Assembly: GCF_025751495.1 (NCBI RefSeq) | Contig: NZ_JAOWKZ010000002.1 | Span: forward strand, 186,001 to 250,000 | Source of the DNA: Albidovulum litorale | Lineage (GTDB): Bacteria; Pseudomonadota; Alphaproteobacteria; Rhodobacterales; Rhodobacteraceae | DNA length: 64,000 bases | Direction of reading: 5' to 3' | In this document: piece after piece, positions 63,941-64,000 of the stretch | How positions within the stretch are numbered: the first letter of the stretch is position 1 | Layout of the letters: every line of letters begins with the position of its first letter | Notes under the pieces: generated by a model | Seen by the model: the letters and a program-made list of their open reading frames with translations, nothing else | What the model was told of the DNA's origin: nothing | Databases searched by the model: none | Made by a program: the position numbers and the translations under genes

Positions 63941-64000
63941 GGTTTACCTTTCCGTGCCGGGTCTTCTGCCGGGGGTGGTTCCGGCGGGGGCAGGATGTGG

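Overview
The window is high-GC chromosomal DNA from an alphaproteobacterium, most likely Rhodobacteraceae (Roseobacter/Ruegeria-like). The support is: the Aap/Bzt-type amino-acid ABC operon; an ATP12 chaperone - HAD phosphatase - RluC - CrcB - RarA string; a GlxA-type regulator beside a BKACE/acyl-CoA operon; the gene order yidC-MOSC-engB-argB; and an alpha operon without rpsD (rpsM-rpsK-rpoA-rplQ). No rRNA, CRISPR array, prophage or transposase was seen. There is one tRNA (Cys).

Layout. (1) 1-4333: a left-truncated operon for a glutamate-synthase-like enzyme split into three subunits (amidotransferase, GXGXG, FMN domain) plus a type III glutamine synthetase, closed by a strong terminator. 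(2) 4583-5975: tRNA-Cys and rlmN. (3) 6344-8008: an orphan polytopic membrane protein of unknown function. (4) 8117-17392: a seven-gene, largely overlapping catabolic operon (BKACE, four-component spermidine/putrescine-type ABC importer, acyl-CoA dehydrogenase, ADP-forming acyl-CoA ligase) with a divergent GlxA/CdhR-like regulator. It probably handles a carnitine- or gamma-butyrobetaine-like quaternary amine. (5) 17565-20058: ttcA and a degenerate-GGDEF/EAL protein. (6) 20335-25816: yidC, MOSC, engB, argB, an Fe-S protein and a SixA-like phosphatase. (7) 25882-30587: aapJQMP amino-acid importer. (8) 30790-35011: ATP12 chaperone, HAD phosphatase, RluC-type synthase, CrcB, RarA. (9) 35095-36617: a luxR-luxI quorum-sensing pair with a divergent small ORF. 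(10) 36640-58935: the str-S10-spc-alpha ribosomal array on the minus strand, driven at its head by a near-consensus promoter. Two non-ribosomal insertions break it, one between rplP and rpmC and one between rpmD and rplO. (11) 58946-63940: envelope-lipid genes (PAP2 phosphatase, GT39-type transferase, LAB_N protein, GT2 transferase), then a DMT exporter and a rhamnosyltransferase-like protein.

How the parts fit. Regions 1 and 4 look like amine/nitrogen scavenging systems. Region 4 would import a quaternary amine, activate it with CoA, dehydrogenate it and cleave a beta-keto acid; region 7 imports general L-amino acids. The ribosomal array is cut into transcription units by terminators and secondary promoters placed exactly at the two insertions, and nearly every wide intergenic gap in it carries a perfect hairpin. 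The most interesting leads are the region-4 operon (with an acyl-CoA dehydrogenase that has Asp where the catalytic Glu is expected), the lux locus with its unexplained small ORF, the interrupted ribosomal operons, and a paired-palindrome repeat found at two distant loci. All functions come from reading the sequence and recalling families; no database search was run.
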